Part shown: positions 25,862-35,228 of the stretch, piece by piece
Layout: each line of letters begins with the position of its first letter
How positions within the stretch are numbered: the stretch's first letter is position 1
From: Bryobacterales bacterium
GTDB lineage: Bacteria; Acidobacteriota; Terriglobia; Bryobacterales; Bryobacteraceae
NCBI GenBank assembly: GCA_003166875.1
Contig: PMUN01000329.1
Coordinates: 3,567-45,342, forward strand
Direction: 5' to 3'
Length of the DNA: 41,776 bases
The notes under the pieces: generated by a model
What the model saw: only the letters and a program-made list of their open reading frames with translations
Databases searched by the model: none
Told to the model about the DNA's origin: nothing
Position numbers and translations under genes: made by a program

Positions 25862-28800
25862 ATGAAGATTCTGCAACAAATAAGCGAATCGGCCTTCTCG
25901 AAGAGAGGGCACGACATGCCGGCCGTCGGCCGGCGGCTGTTTTCCCGGAGATTGACAACCCTAGTTTTCGCCAATTTTCTTTTAGTTGCCTTGGTGGGCG
26001 GCCTATCGATGAACTCGTTGCAAGCCCAAACTTTCGGCTGCAGCCCCGCCATGGCAAATGACATCGTCTGCGAGAATTCGATGCCCGGGAATCCCCAGAG
26101 CGAGTGGGACACTAACACGCTGGCGGGAGATCCTACCATTTTGGGCTTCGCGACGGATATCAGTGTAGCTCAGGGAGGGACGATCTATTTTAAGATCAAC
26201 ACCGCTGCCTCGGCGTATACCATCGACATTTACCGTATCGGTTATTACGGTGGTAACGGCGCCCGCAAAATAACCAGCGTGACGCCGTCAGCGACGCTTC
26301 CGCAGACCCAGCCGGCCTGCGCGACCGATGCAACCACGCAACTTTACGACTGTGGAAACTGGGCGGTATCGGCCTCCTGGCAGGTTCCCGCCAATGCTAC
26401 GTCGGGCATCTATATTGCGCATCTTATCAGGACCGATACAGGTGGAGATTCCCACATCATTTTCGTGGTCCGCAACAATACCAGTCATTCCGCATTACTG
26501 TATCAAGCTTCCGATGAAACCTGGCAAGCCTATAATTCATACGGCGGCGCCTCCATCTACGGCGGGCCCGACACATTCAATCTGCCCGGCCGTGCATACA
26601 AGCTCAGTTATAACCGCCCATTTGTTACGCGCGGGTTCGGCGCCGAATCAGTGACCTACTTTTTTGGGGCTGAGTATGCGATGGTCCGATTCCTGGAAGC
26701 GAACGGCTATGACGTTACCTATACCACCGGAATGGACGCGGCCCGGAACGGCCAGTTGATCACCAATCATTCGGTGTACTTATCGGTGGGGCACGACGAG
26801 TACTGGTCCGGGCCAAAACGGGCGAGTGTCCAAGCGGCTGCCAACGCCGGGGTCAATCTGGCGTTTTTCAGCGGCAATGAAATCTTCTGGAAGACCCGCT
26901 GGGAAAACAGCATCGACGGTACCAGCACTCCTTACCGGACGCTGGTCTGTTACAAAGAATCACTCGACAACCCAGTGGCCGCCGGCGGCGGCATTCCCGA
27001 TCCTGAGGATCCATCTACAACGACCGCAACCTGGAGGGACCCGCGCTTCGGCCCTCCGGCAGGGGATGGCTACCAACCTGAGAACGCCCTGTCAGGGACG
27101 TTGTTCACGGTCAATGGGACCGGGGTCGATAATGCCGGAACCCTGTCCATGGAAATCCCTTATGCGGATGGACAGATGCGCTTTTGGAGAAATACCGCGG
27201 TGGCTTCCGAAGCTCCAGGGTCGACCTACACAACTCCCGCGGGGACCTTGGGCTACGAGTTTGATACAGATCCCGATAACGGTTTCCGGCCGGCCGGAGC
27301 GTTTGAATTATCGACGGCCACCTACGTTATGACAGTCGACCTCCTGCTTGACTACGGCGGGACCTACGGGGGGGGAACTGCCACGCATCACATGGTGATG
27401 CATCGTGCGGCAAGCGGCGCTCTGGTCTTCAGCGCCGGTAGCATTCAATGGTCGTGGGGCCTCGACTCTACGCACGATAACCCTTTTCAATCCCCGAACC
27501 TCGCGCCTGATCCCAACATGCAGCAAGCCACGATAAATTTGTTTGCCGACATGGGGGTTCAACCAGCCACCATCGAGCCGGGTCTTTCCCCGGCCACTCA
27601 GTCGACGGACAAAACACCCCCGACGTCGACCATCGGCTCACCGTCGGCCGGATTGACTGTGTATGCCGGCTCTACGATTAACATCTCAGGCACGGCTAGC
27701 GATTCAGGCGGCGGTGTGGTTGGCGGGGTTGAAGTATCGGTGAACGGAGGACAAACCTGGCACCCCGCGATTGGGCGAGGCAGCTGGACCTATTCCTGGG
27801 TCCCGACGGCCGCCGGAACCGCGACCATCCTGAGCCGTGCGGTTGACGACAGCGGCAACCTCGAGACGCCCTCAGCGGGTAATTCCCTGACCGTTTCCCC
27901 ACAAATCTGCCCTTGCGATGTTTGGAGCCCCTCCAACCCGTCGGCAGTTCCAACCAACCCGGACAGCGGCGATTCCAGTTCGGTAGAGGTGGGTGTAAAG
28001 TTCACTTCGGACGTGGCTGGATTCGTAACAGGAATCCGGTTCTACAAGAGCGCCGCGAACACGGGCACGCACATTGGCAACGTCTGGTCCAACGCGGGCA
28101 CATTGTTGGGATCCGCAACCTTCACCAATGAAACCAGCTCCGGCTGGCAGCAAGTCAGTTTTAGCAGCCCTGTGCCGGTAGCCGCAGGCACCACCTATGT
28201 AGCGGCTTACTTTGCTCCATCCGGACACTACGCCGCGGACAACTGGTTCTTTGAGACGTCCGGGGCAGACGACCCGCCCCTCCATTTCCTGGTCAACAGC
28301 GTCAGCCCCAACGGCGTTTTTTCCTACGGCTCGGCGCCCGTATTCCCGACGTCCACCTACAATGCAACTAACTATTGGGTGGATCTGGTCTTCGTTCCCA
28401 GCCCAGTGCAGGCATCGCCGGCCACACTTACTTTTGCCAGCCAGGCAGTGGGGACCAGCAGCTTAACTCAGGCGTTCACTGTGACAAATACCGGCACCGC
28501 CACCGTGAATATCAGTGGTATCACCATCACCGGTTATAACAGTACAGACTTCACCCAGACGAACACTTGCGGCAGCACTTTGACGGCAGGCTCCAACTGC
28601 AACGTCCAAGTGACATTCACGCCGACTGGAACCGGAATCCGGAGCGCCTCGGTAACGATCGCCGACGATGCTGCCGGAAGCCCGCAACTGCTCGGAGTGA
28701 CGGGTACCGGCATAATCCCTCAGCTTCCGCCCGGAGTGTGTCCGTGCAGCATCTGGAATATGACGGATACGCCGGTATCAGTCGACAGCGGCGATAATTC

Positions 28801-31800
28801 GGCGGTGACGGTGGGAGTCAAGTTCACGGCCAGCCAAAACGGCTTTATCACCGGCCTCAGATTCTACAAGAGCGCAGCCAACATTGGGACTCACATTGGG
28901 AGCCTGTGGACTACCTCCGGCGGGCTGCTGGGAAGCGTTACCTTTACCAATGAAGGCACGTCCGGGTGGCAGCAGATGAACTTCGCCACTCAGGTGCCGG
29001 TCACTGCAAACACAACTTACATTGCCTCCTACTTCGCCCCGGTGGGACGCTATTCAGCCGATAGCCAGGCCTTCGCGTTGTCCGGCGTGAACAATCCTCC
29101 GCTGCAGGCGCTTGCCAACAGCGTAAGCCCGGACGGGATTTACAGCTATGGCACATTGAATTCGTTCCCGCTATCGAGCGCTAACGCGGCCAATTACTGG
29201 GTGGACGTGGTCTTTTTGCCCAACCCCTTGACCCTGTCGCCCAATTCGTTGACCTTCCCGAATCAGGTGGTGGGAACCAACAGCTCTCAGGGAGTAACCC
29301 TGACCAATACCGGCACTTCCACAGTGGCTCTGACCGGCAACACGTTCTCGGGAACCAACAGCTCCTACTTCACCGAAACCGATAACTGCGGCGGAAGCCT
29401 GACGGCGGGAAACAGTTGCACCATCAATATCACGTTTACGCCAACTGCGACGGGGAGCAGCACAGTCACCATGACGGTGGGCAACAATTCCCAAGGTGGA
29501 CCGCAAACGGTGAGCCTTAGCGGCACCGCAACCGGGCCTATTGCAACCCTTTCACAAACCGCGCTGGCTTTCCCCAGCCAAGTGGTTGCGGCCAGCAGCG
29601 CGGCCGAAGCGCTGATCTTAAGTAACACCGGTAACGCGGCGTTGAACATTACCAGTATCACCATCACCGGCGCCAATAGCGGTGATTTTTCCGAGTTGAA
29701 CAATTGCGGAACGAGTTTGGCGGTGGGGGCTTACTGCACCATCAGTGTGATCTTCACGCCGGCTGCCGTGGGGCCGCGCAGCGCCACTGTGAGCATCGCA
29801 GACAATACTCCGGGCAGCCCGCAGACGATCGGTTTGACAGGTACCGGCCTGGCGACGGCGCCTCCGCCCGGAGCCTGTCCGTGCAGCATCTGGGGTCCGG
29901 CGGCAACGCCTGCAACTCAAGACAGCGGCGACCCCAGCGGGACCGAAGTGGGCGTCAAATTCACGGCCAACCAGAACGGCTTTATCACCGGGATCCGATT
30001 CTACAAGAGCGCCGACAACACCGGGACTCACATCGGGAACCTGTGGACTGCCGGCGGGGTCAACCTTGCCACCATTACGTTTACCAATGAAGGCGCCTCC
30101 GGTTGGCAGCAGATGAGCTTCAGCAACCCGGTGCCAATCGTGGCCAACATAACTTACGTTGCCTCTTACTATGCCCCTGTCGGACACTATTCGGCCGACA
30201 ACCTGGCCTTCGCCTCAACCGGCGTGAACAATCCTCCGCTCCAGGCGCTTGCCAACAGTGTTAGCGCCGACGGGGTTTACACCTATGCGGCCACCAGTTC
30301 GTTCCCGCAAACCAGCTTCGGCTCGACCAATTACTGGGTGGATGTAGTCTATTTGCCCAACCCAGTCGCGCTGTCGACGCCGTCGCTTGCGTTTAATAGT
30401 CAGCTGTTAGGAACCAGCAGCACGGCCCAAGTACTGACCATGTCCAACACCGGCTCAACCACCCTGACTCTGAACAGTATCGCCATCACCGGGACCAACA
30501 GCGGAGATTACTCGCAAACGAACACTTGCGGCGGCAGCTTGCTGGCGGGTGCCAACTGCAGCATAAGCGTTACTTTCACTCCCATCGCAACGAGCTTGCG
30601 CAGCGCCAATCTAACCCTAACCGACAACGCTGTGGGTAGTCCGCAACTCATTCCCATAACCGGTACCGGCGTCGCCTCGCTGCCTCCGCCGGGAGTCTGT
30701 CCGTGCAACATTTGGGGCACGGCGGCAGCGCCCACCCTGCCCGACGGCGGTGACACCACCGCGGTGGAGATCGGGGTCAAGTTCACCTCCGATCTAACTG
30801 GGTACATCACGGGGATCAGATTTTACAAGAGCGCATTGAATACGGGGACTCATATTGGCAACCTGTGGACCACGGCAGGAGTGCTGCTGGCTACCGCCAC
30901 CTTTACCGGCGAGAGCGCAACCGGCTGGCAACAGGTCAATTTCAGCAGTCCGGTGCCGATCACTGCAAACACCACCTATGTCGCTTCTTACTTCGCGCCT
31001 AACGGACACAATTCCGCGGATGGCGGATTCTTTGCCGCCGCCGTGGACAACCCGCCGCTCCACGCCCTTGCCAACAGTGCCAGTCCGGACGGCGTTTACA
31101 TCAATAGCGCGGTGAGCGCGTTCCCGACATCGAGTTCTAACTCAACCAACTACTGGGTTGATGTCGTGATGGCTACAACCACCGTCAGTCTTTCATCCAG
31201 CTCCCTCTCATTGAGTAGCCCAGCCGTGGGAACTGCCACTGCGCCGCAAGTTGTTACGCTCACCAATACAGGCGTAGCCGCCTTGAGCTTCACCAGCTTA
31301 ACGATCATCGGCGCCAACAGCGCAGACTTTGCCCAAACCAATACTTGCGGCTCCAGCGTGGCGGTGGGCGCCAAGTGCACGATCAGCGTCACCTTCACGC
31401 CGAGCCAGACCAGCGCAGAAAGCGCCGGGGTAAGCCTCGCCGACAACGCCGCCTTCAGCCCACAAACCATCAGTTTGACAGGGATTGTTTCGGCGCCAAC
31501 GGCAGGCCTTGCGCCTCCGTCGCTCACTTTTGCTAACACGCTAGTGGGCACACCCAGTGCCGTTCAAACGATTACTCTATCCAACACTGGTAACGGCGCC
31601 TTGAACCTAACCAGCATCGCCATCACAGGTACCAACAGTGGCGACTTCTCTCAAACGAACACCTGCGGCACGAGCGTGGCGGCAGGAGCCAACTGCTCAA
31701 TCAGCGTCACGTTCAAGCCGACAGCCACCGGCACGCGAAGCGCCTCAGTCAGCATCACGGACAACGCTTCCGGCAGCCCGCAATCGGTTGGCTTGACTGG

Positions 31801-33343
31801 AACCGGGACGGTTCCTATCGCCGGATTGGCGCCAACATCGCTCACTTTTATCAACCAACTCCTTGGAACCTCCAGTGCCGCTCAGGCGATTACGCTTTCA
31901 AACACCGGCACTGCCGCAATGAGCATAACCAGCATCGCCATCACGGGAACCAACCTGGGCGACTTTTCTCAAACCAACACTTGCGGCACGAGCGTGGCGG
32001 CAGGGGCTAATTGCTCGATCAGCGTAACATTCACGCCGACAGCCACCGGGGCGCGAAGCGCCGCGGTCACCATCACAGACAACGCTTCCGGCAGCCCCCA
32101 ATCGGCACCTTTGACCGGCACAGGCACAGGCCCCGTAGCTACGCTATCGCCTACATCGATCCCCTTCGGAGTGGTTGCGCTCGGCACTACAACCGCCGGC
32201 ACGGCGATCACTCTAAGCAACACCGGTACCGCCACCTTGACCATTACCAGCATCACAATCACCGGCGCCGACACGACGGATTTCACGGACACAACTACCT
32301 GCGGAAAGAGTCTCGCAACTGGCGCCAATTGTACGATAACAGTTAAATTCTCCCCGAAAGCCGCAGGCGCGAGAGCGGCAGCGATAAGTATCAGCGATAA
32401 CCAAACGGGGAGTCCTCAAACCGTCGCTCTCAGTGGGACCGGCGGATACACAATATCGGGAACCATCAGCGGCGCCGGAGGAGATGCGGCCACGGTAACG
32501 CTCACCAGCGGTAGTACCACGGTGGCCACCACCATCGCCTCCATTGCGGGCGCCTATACTCTCACGGCCGCGAGCGGAAGCTACACGGTCACCCCGACTA
32601 AGACCGGGGCTACCTTCACGCCGGCCAGCCAGTCAGTGACGGTCAGCGCCGCCAATATAACCGGTGTCAATTTCGCGACTGCTACCTCGACTGCCATTTC
32701 GATCGACGCGAATGTCTCTAAGGATGCGACAGCAGCCGCCACGACAATCACGACGGCGGCCTTCTCGACGACATCCGGGAACGAGCTATTACTGGCCTTT
32801 GTTTCGGCGGACAACATCAGTGGCACCAATACAACCGTCAGCAGCATCACGACTACTGGGTTGACCTGGGTCTTGGTAGTGCGCAGCAACGGGCAACTCG
32901 GCACGGCCGAGATCTGGAGGGCCTTCGCGACCGGTGCGCTTACTAACGTGACTGTAAAGGCGACGTTGTCTCAGAGTGTTCTTTCGTCGATTACCGTGCT
33001 CAGTTTCAAGAACGTCAACACCACCGGGACAAACGGCTCCGGCGCGATTGGGGCAACCAAAGCCAGCAATGCGGCCACCGGCGCTCCTACGGCGAGCCTG
33101 GTCACAACCCAGAATAATTCTTGGGTGTTCGGCGTTGGTAACGATTGGGACAACGCGATCGCCCGCACGGTGGGAACAAGCCAAACGATGGTACACCAAG
33201 ATCTCGCCACGACGGTACAAGACACCTATTGGGTCCAGCAGCAAAACAACCCCACGCCGACGCTTGGGACAACCGTAACCATCAACGATACGGCGCCGAC
33301 CACGGACCGCTATAACTTGGCCATCTGCGAAATTTTGCCATAA
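25862..33343 (+). CDS. Giant secreted modular protein: DMFase beta-like, Ig-like, DUF4082 and HYDIN/ASH repeats
   Basis: A 2493-residue exported protein. The signal peptide ends near residue 56 (LVALVGGLSMNSLQAQ). Residues about 80-570 match the N,N-dimethylformamidase beta-subunit-like domain: YTIDIYRIGYYGGNGARKI, SVGHDEYWSGPKR near 307-319 and FFSGNEIFWKTRWE near 335-348. An Ig-like domain (about 580-680) follows. Four DUF4082 units start near 682, 959, 1339 and 1614, each opening with CPC.IW and containing FYKSA..TGTHIG. Eight HYDIN/ASH (choice-of-anchor D type) units lie near 848, 1122, 1227, 1502, 1771, 1880, 1986 and 2092, most with a Cys pair spaced C-x9-C. A carboxypeptidase-regulatory-like domain (2196-2275) and an unrecognised Thr/Asn-rich end complete it. 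Units 6 and 7 repeat at 318 bases and are nearly identical. No sorting signal is visible. The start could also be the ATG at 25916. Function unknown; amide hydrolysis and surface adhesion are possibilities. Confidence 0.85.
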   Translation: MKILQQISESAFSKRGHDMPAVGRRLFSRRLTTLVFANFLLVALVGGLSMNSLQAQTFGCSPAMANDIVCENSMPGNPQSEWDTNTLAGDPTILGFATDISVAQGGTIYFKINTAASAYTIDIYRIGYYGGNGARKITSVTPSATLPQTQPACATDATTQLYDCGNWAVSASWQVPANATSGIYIAHLIRTDTGGDSHIIFVVRNNTSHSALLYQASDETWQAYNSYGGASIYGGPDTFNLPGRAYKLSYNRPFVTRGFGAESVTYFFGAEYAMVRFLEANGYDVTYTTGMDAARNGQLITNHSVYLSVGHDEYWSGPKRASVQAAANAGVNLAFFSGNEIFWKTRWENSIDGTSTPYRTLVCYKESLDNPVAAGGGIPDPEDPSTTTATWRDPRFGPPAGDGYQPENALSGTLFTVNGTGVDNAGTLSMEIPYADGQMRFWRNTAVASEAPGSTYTTPAGTLGYEFDTDPDNGFRPAGAFELSTATYVMTVDLLLDYGGTYGGGTATHHMVMHRAASGALVFSAGSIQWSWGLDSTHDNPFQSPNLAPDPNMQQATINLFADMGVQPATIEPGLSPATQSTDKTPPTSTIGSPSAGLTVYAGSTINISGTASDSGGGVVGGVEVSVNGGQTWHPAIGRGSWTYSWVPTAAGTATILSRAVDDSGNLETPSAGNSLTVSPQICPCDVWSPSNPSAVPTNPDSGDSSSVEVGVKFTSDVAGFVTGIRFYKSAANTGTHIGNVWSNAGTLLGSATFTNETSSGWQQVSFSSPVPVAAGTTYVAAYFAPSGHYAADNWFFETSGADDPPLHFLVNSVSPNGVFSYGSAPVFPTSTYNATNYWVDLVFVPSPVQASPATLTFASQAVGTSSLTQAFTVTNTGTATVNISGITITGYNSTDFTQTNTCGSTLTAGSNCNVQVTFTPTGTGIRSASVTIADDAAGSPQLLGVTGTGIIPQLPPGVCPCSIWNMTDTPVSVDSGDNSAVTVGVKFTASQNGFITGLRFYKSAANIGTHIGSLWTTSGGLLGSVTFTNEGTSGWQQMNFATQVPVTANTTYIASYFAPVGRYSADSQAFALSGVNNPPLQALANSVSPDGIYSYGTLNSFPLSSANAANYWVDVVFLPNPLTLSPNSLTFPNQVVGTNSSQGVTLTNTGTSTVALTGNTFSGTNSSYFTETDNCGGSLTAGNSCTINITFTPTATGSSTVTMTVGNNSQGGPQTVSLSGTATGPIATLSQTALAFPSQVVAASSAAEALILSNTGNAALNITSITITGANSGDFSELNNCGTSLAVGAYCTISVIFTPAAVGPRSATVSIADNTPGSPQTIGLTGTGLATAPPPGACPCSIWGPAATPATQDSGDPSGTEVGVKFTANQNGFITGIRFYKSADNTGTHIGNLWTAGGVNLATITFTNEGASGWQQMSFSNPVPIVANITYVASYYAPVGHYSADNLAFASTGVNNPPLQALANSVSADGVYTYAATSSFPQTSFGSTNYWVDVVYLPNPVALSTPSLAFNSQLLGTSSTAQVLTMSNTGSTTLTLNSIAITGTNSGDYSQTNTCGGSLLAGANCSISVTFTPIATSLRSANLTLTDNAVGSPQLIPITGTGVASLPPPGVCPCNIWGTAAAPTLPDGGDTTAVEIGVKFTSDLTGYITGIRFYKSALNTGTHIGNLWTTAGVLLATATFTGESATGWQQVNFSSPVPITANTTYVASYFAPNGHNSADGGFFAAAVDNPPLHALANSASPDGVYINSAVSAFPTSSSNSTNYWVDVVMATTTVSLSSSSLSLSSPAVGTATAPQVVTLTNTGVAALSFTSLTIIGANSADFAQTNTCGSSVAVGAKCTISVTFTPSQTSAESAGVSLADNAAFSPQTISLTGIVSAPTAGLAPPSLTFANTLVGTPSAVQTITLSNTGNGALNLTSIAITGTNSGDFSQTNTCGTSVAAGANCSISVTFKPTATGTRSASVSITDNASGSPQSVGLTGTGTVPIAGLAPTSLTFINQLLGTSSAAQAITLSNTGTAAMSITSIAITGTNLGDFSQTNTCGTSVAAGANCSISVTFTPTATGARSAAVTITDNASGSPQSAPLTGTGTGPVATLSPTSIPFGVVALGTTTAGTAITLSNTGTATLTITSITITGADTTDFTDTTTCGKSLATGANCTITVKFSPKAAGARAAAISISDNQTGSPQTVALSGTGGYTISGTISGAGGDAATVTLTSGSTTVATTIASIAGAYTLTAASGSYTVTPTKTGATFTPASQSVTVSAANITGVNFATATSTAISIDANVSKDATAAATTITTAAFSTTSGNELLLAFVSADNISGTNTTVSSITTTGLTWVLVVRSNGQLGTAEIWRAFATGALTNVTVKATLSQSVLSSITVLSFKNVNTTGTNGSGAIGATKASNAATGAPTASLVTTQNNSWVFGVGNDWDNAIARTVGTSQTMVHQDLATTVQDTYWVQQQNNPTPTLGTTVTINDTAPTTDRYNLAICEILP
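31501..32130 (+). repeat. 318-bp in-frame tandem repeat inside the giant gene
   Basis: HYDIN-like units 6 and 7 (31501-31818 and 31819-32130) repeat with a period of exactly 318 bases (106 codons). Long nearly identical stretches, for example TGCGGCACGAGCGTGGCGGC at 31664 and 31982, indicate recent duplication or gene conversion, whereas other units share only protein-level similarity. Confidence 0.75.
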
Positions 33344-33434
33344 GCGCCTCGTAATTGCGAGCGGCCCCAATATTTGATCTCTATCGCAGTCCTTTTCACC
33401 ATTTTCCAAAGGAGAGTAAAGAACTCATTCACTT

Positions 33435-33935
33435 ATGAACAACCACCTGTCTATCTCTGACGACGTTAAACTCGGCAGAGACGTTAAAATGTCCAAATTC
33501 ATTAACCTTTATGGTTGTGAAATCGGAGACCACACCAAGATCGGCGCTTTTGTTGAAATTCAGAAGAACGCGAAGGTCGGGAAGAACTGCAAAATATCCA
33601 GCCACACGTTCGTCTGTGAAGGTGTAACCATCGAAGATAACGTCTTCATAGGTCACGGCGTCACCTTCATCAACGATAGCTATCCGAGAGCGACCAACCC
33701 CGACGGCGGTTTACAAACCGAAGCGGACTGGAAGGTAGAGGCTACGCTCATCAAGAGAGGAGCCTCCATCGGATCCGGCGCCACCATTCTTTCCAAGGTG
33801 ACGGTGGGCGAGCATGCCATCGTTGGGGCTGGCAGCGTGGTGACTAAGAGCGTGCCTCCGAATGCGATCGTCGCAGGAAATCCGGCACGGGAATTGCGCG
33901 TGATCGCGCCTATACAAATAAGGAGATCAAAATGA
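33435..33935 (+). CDS. WbpD/WlbB-like hexapeptide N-acetyltransferase
   Basis: A 166-residue left-handed beta-helix protein almost entirely made of hexapeptide turns (IGDHTKIGAFVEIQ, VGKNCKISSHTFV, IEDNVFIGHGVTF). The stretch FINDSYPRATN followed by ADWKVEATLIKRGASIGSGA, then TVGEHAIVGAGSVVTKSVP, is characteristic of 3-N-acetyltransferases of the WbpD/WlbB and FdtC type, which acetylate a 3-amino sugar nucleotide using acetyl-CoA. Its stop overlaps the next ATG by four bases (ATGA), so it is coupled to a DegT aminotransferase that would make its substrate. The GGAGAG at 33411 is 18 bases from the ATG, rather far. FdtC-like acylation of a dTDP-sugar is an alternative. Confidence 0.85.
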   Translation: MNNHLSISDDVKLGRDVKMSKFINLYGCEIGDHTKIGAFVEIQKNAKVGKNCKISSHTFVCEGVTIEDNVFIGHGVTFINDSYPRATNPDGGLQTEADWKVEATLIKRGASIGSGATILSKVTVGEHAIVGAGSVVTKSVPPNAIVAGNPARELRVIAPIQIRRSK

Positions 33936-35176
33936 ACACAACCATGAATACGATTCCGTTTTTGGATCTGGTTACTCCTCATGAGGAGCTGAAGGAAGAA
34001 CTGTGCGGAGTTTTTCGGGCCGCATTGAGAGGCGCGAGTTTCATAGGCGGCCCCATGGTCGAGGAGTTTGAACGGGAATTCGCCCAGTACTGCGACAGTC
34101 AGTACTGTGTGGGCGTCGCGAACGGCACGGACGCTCTGAGGTTCGCTCTAATTGCTTCCGGTATCAAGCCGGGCGATATAGTCATCACAGTCCCGAACAC
34201 CTTTATCGCAACGGCGGAAGCAATCTCGCAGGCCGGCGCTCAGCCGGACTTCGTCGACGTGGAAGAGCGGACGTATAACATGGACCCCGAAAGGCTGCAG
34301 GATTACCTCGAAAACGACTGTTATTTCGACACAGCCACCGGGAAGACGTTCCATCGAAAGACCAGACGTCCAGTGACCGCGATTGTGCCTGTGCACCTGT
34401 ACGGGCAGATGGCGGCCATGGACGACATCTTGGAGCTCGCCAAGGACTACAACTTGATGGTGGTAGAGGATGCCTGCCAGGCGCACGGCGCGGAATATTT
34501 TTCGGCCAAAGAGAATCGTTGGAAAAAAGCCGGCTCAATGGGGAAGGCGGCAGCTTTTAGTTTTTATCCCGGGAAGAATCTAGGCGCTTGTGGCGAGGCG
34601 GGCGCAGTTACAACGAGCGACCACGACGTGGCGCAGAAAATCCGCATGCTTCGCGACCATGGGCAGGCTCAAAAGTATTATCACGACATGGAGGGCTACA
34701 ACGGCCGGCTGGATGCGATTCAGGCTGGATTCTTGCGGATCAAACTGCGGCATTTGGCGGCGTGGAATGAAGCGCGTCGAGAGAGCGCGCGTCGTTATGG
34801 GCAACTGCTTGCCGCCGCGGACGCTGCCATTGGTCTGCCTTATGAGCCAACCTGGGCCAAGCCGGTGTACCACTTATATGTGATTCGTCTGCAAAATCGC
34901 GAGCTGGTCCAAAAGCGCCTCGCCGAGGCGGGGATAGGAACGGGGATTCACTATCCCATCCCTCTTCACCAGCAGAAGGCATACCGAGGCCTTTACTACA
35001 AGGAAGGCGATTTCCCGGTTGTCGAGACCGTTGCGAAGGAAATACTTTCGTTGCCGATGTACCCTGGACTCCTACACACCCAACAGTTTGAAATTGCTGA
35101 AAAAGTGCTAAACCTCGTTTCCGTGATTCCCGCTCACGAACAGGGACAGCGGGCTGCCGCAGCATTCGCCGATTAG
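33932..35176 (+). CDS. DegT/DnrJ/EryC1-family aminotransferase (WbpE/FdtB-like)
   Basis: A 414-residue PLP enzyme. IPFLDLVTPHEELKEEL at the start, GGPMVEEFEREFAQYC, VGVANGTDALRFAL, VVEDACQAHGAEY (cofactor Asp) and AFSFYPGKNLGACGEAGA with the catalytic Lys are all present; these forms are typical of 3-keto-sugar aminotransferases such as WbpE and FdtB. An insert near 125-145 (NDCYFDTATGKTFHRKTRRP) distinguishes it from the DegT enzyme at 7530. The strong AAGGAG ribosome site just before the ATG and the four-base overlap with the acetyltransferase show a two-gene unit. Together with the WlbA-like dehydrogenase at 4789 it could make a 3-acetamido sugar, an inference from family context. Confidence 0.9.
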   Translation: MNTTMNTIPFLDLVTPHEELKEELCGVFRAALRGASFIGGPMVEEFEREFAQYCDSQYCVGVANGTDALRFALIASGIKPGDIVITVPNTFIATAEAISQAGAQPDFVDVEERTYNMDPERLQDYLENDCYFDTATGKTFHRKTRRPVTAIVPVHLYGQMAAMDDILELAKDYNLMVVEDACQAHGAEYFSAKENRWKKAGSMGKAAAFSFYPGKNLGACGEAGAVTTSDHDVAQKIRMLRDHGQAQKYYHDMEGYNGRLDAIQAGFLRIKLRHLAAWNEARRESARRYGQLLAAADAAIGLPYEPTWAKPVYHLYVIRLQNRELVQKRLAEAGIGTGIHYPIPLHQQKAYRGLYYKEGDFPVVETVAKEILSLPMYPGLLHTQQFEIAEKVLNLVSVIPAHEQGQRAAAAFAD

Positions 35177-35228
35177 TGGTAGCGGCGCCTGGGCTTGTTT
35201 GCATAACAATTGATAGGAGGGATGACAA

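Noticed and set aside
25575-25865. Open frame of 96 codons before the giant gene
   Set aside because: Arg/Ser-rich composition without protein character; overlaps the next start and has no ribosome site.
26000-33343. CRISPR-like or satellite repeats in the giant gene
   Set aside because: The repetition is in frame, domain-sized and coding (DUF4082 and HYDIN units), with no short direct repeats and spacers.
33344-33400. Possible terminator after the giant gene
   Set aside because: CTCG-TAATTG-CGAG gives only four pairs and no U-run follows, so it is too weak to call.
32789-33409. Minus-strand frame of 206 codons under the giant gene
   Set aside because: Antisense shadow of the repeat-rich plus-strand gene, with no start signal and no domain.
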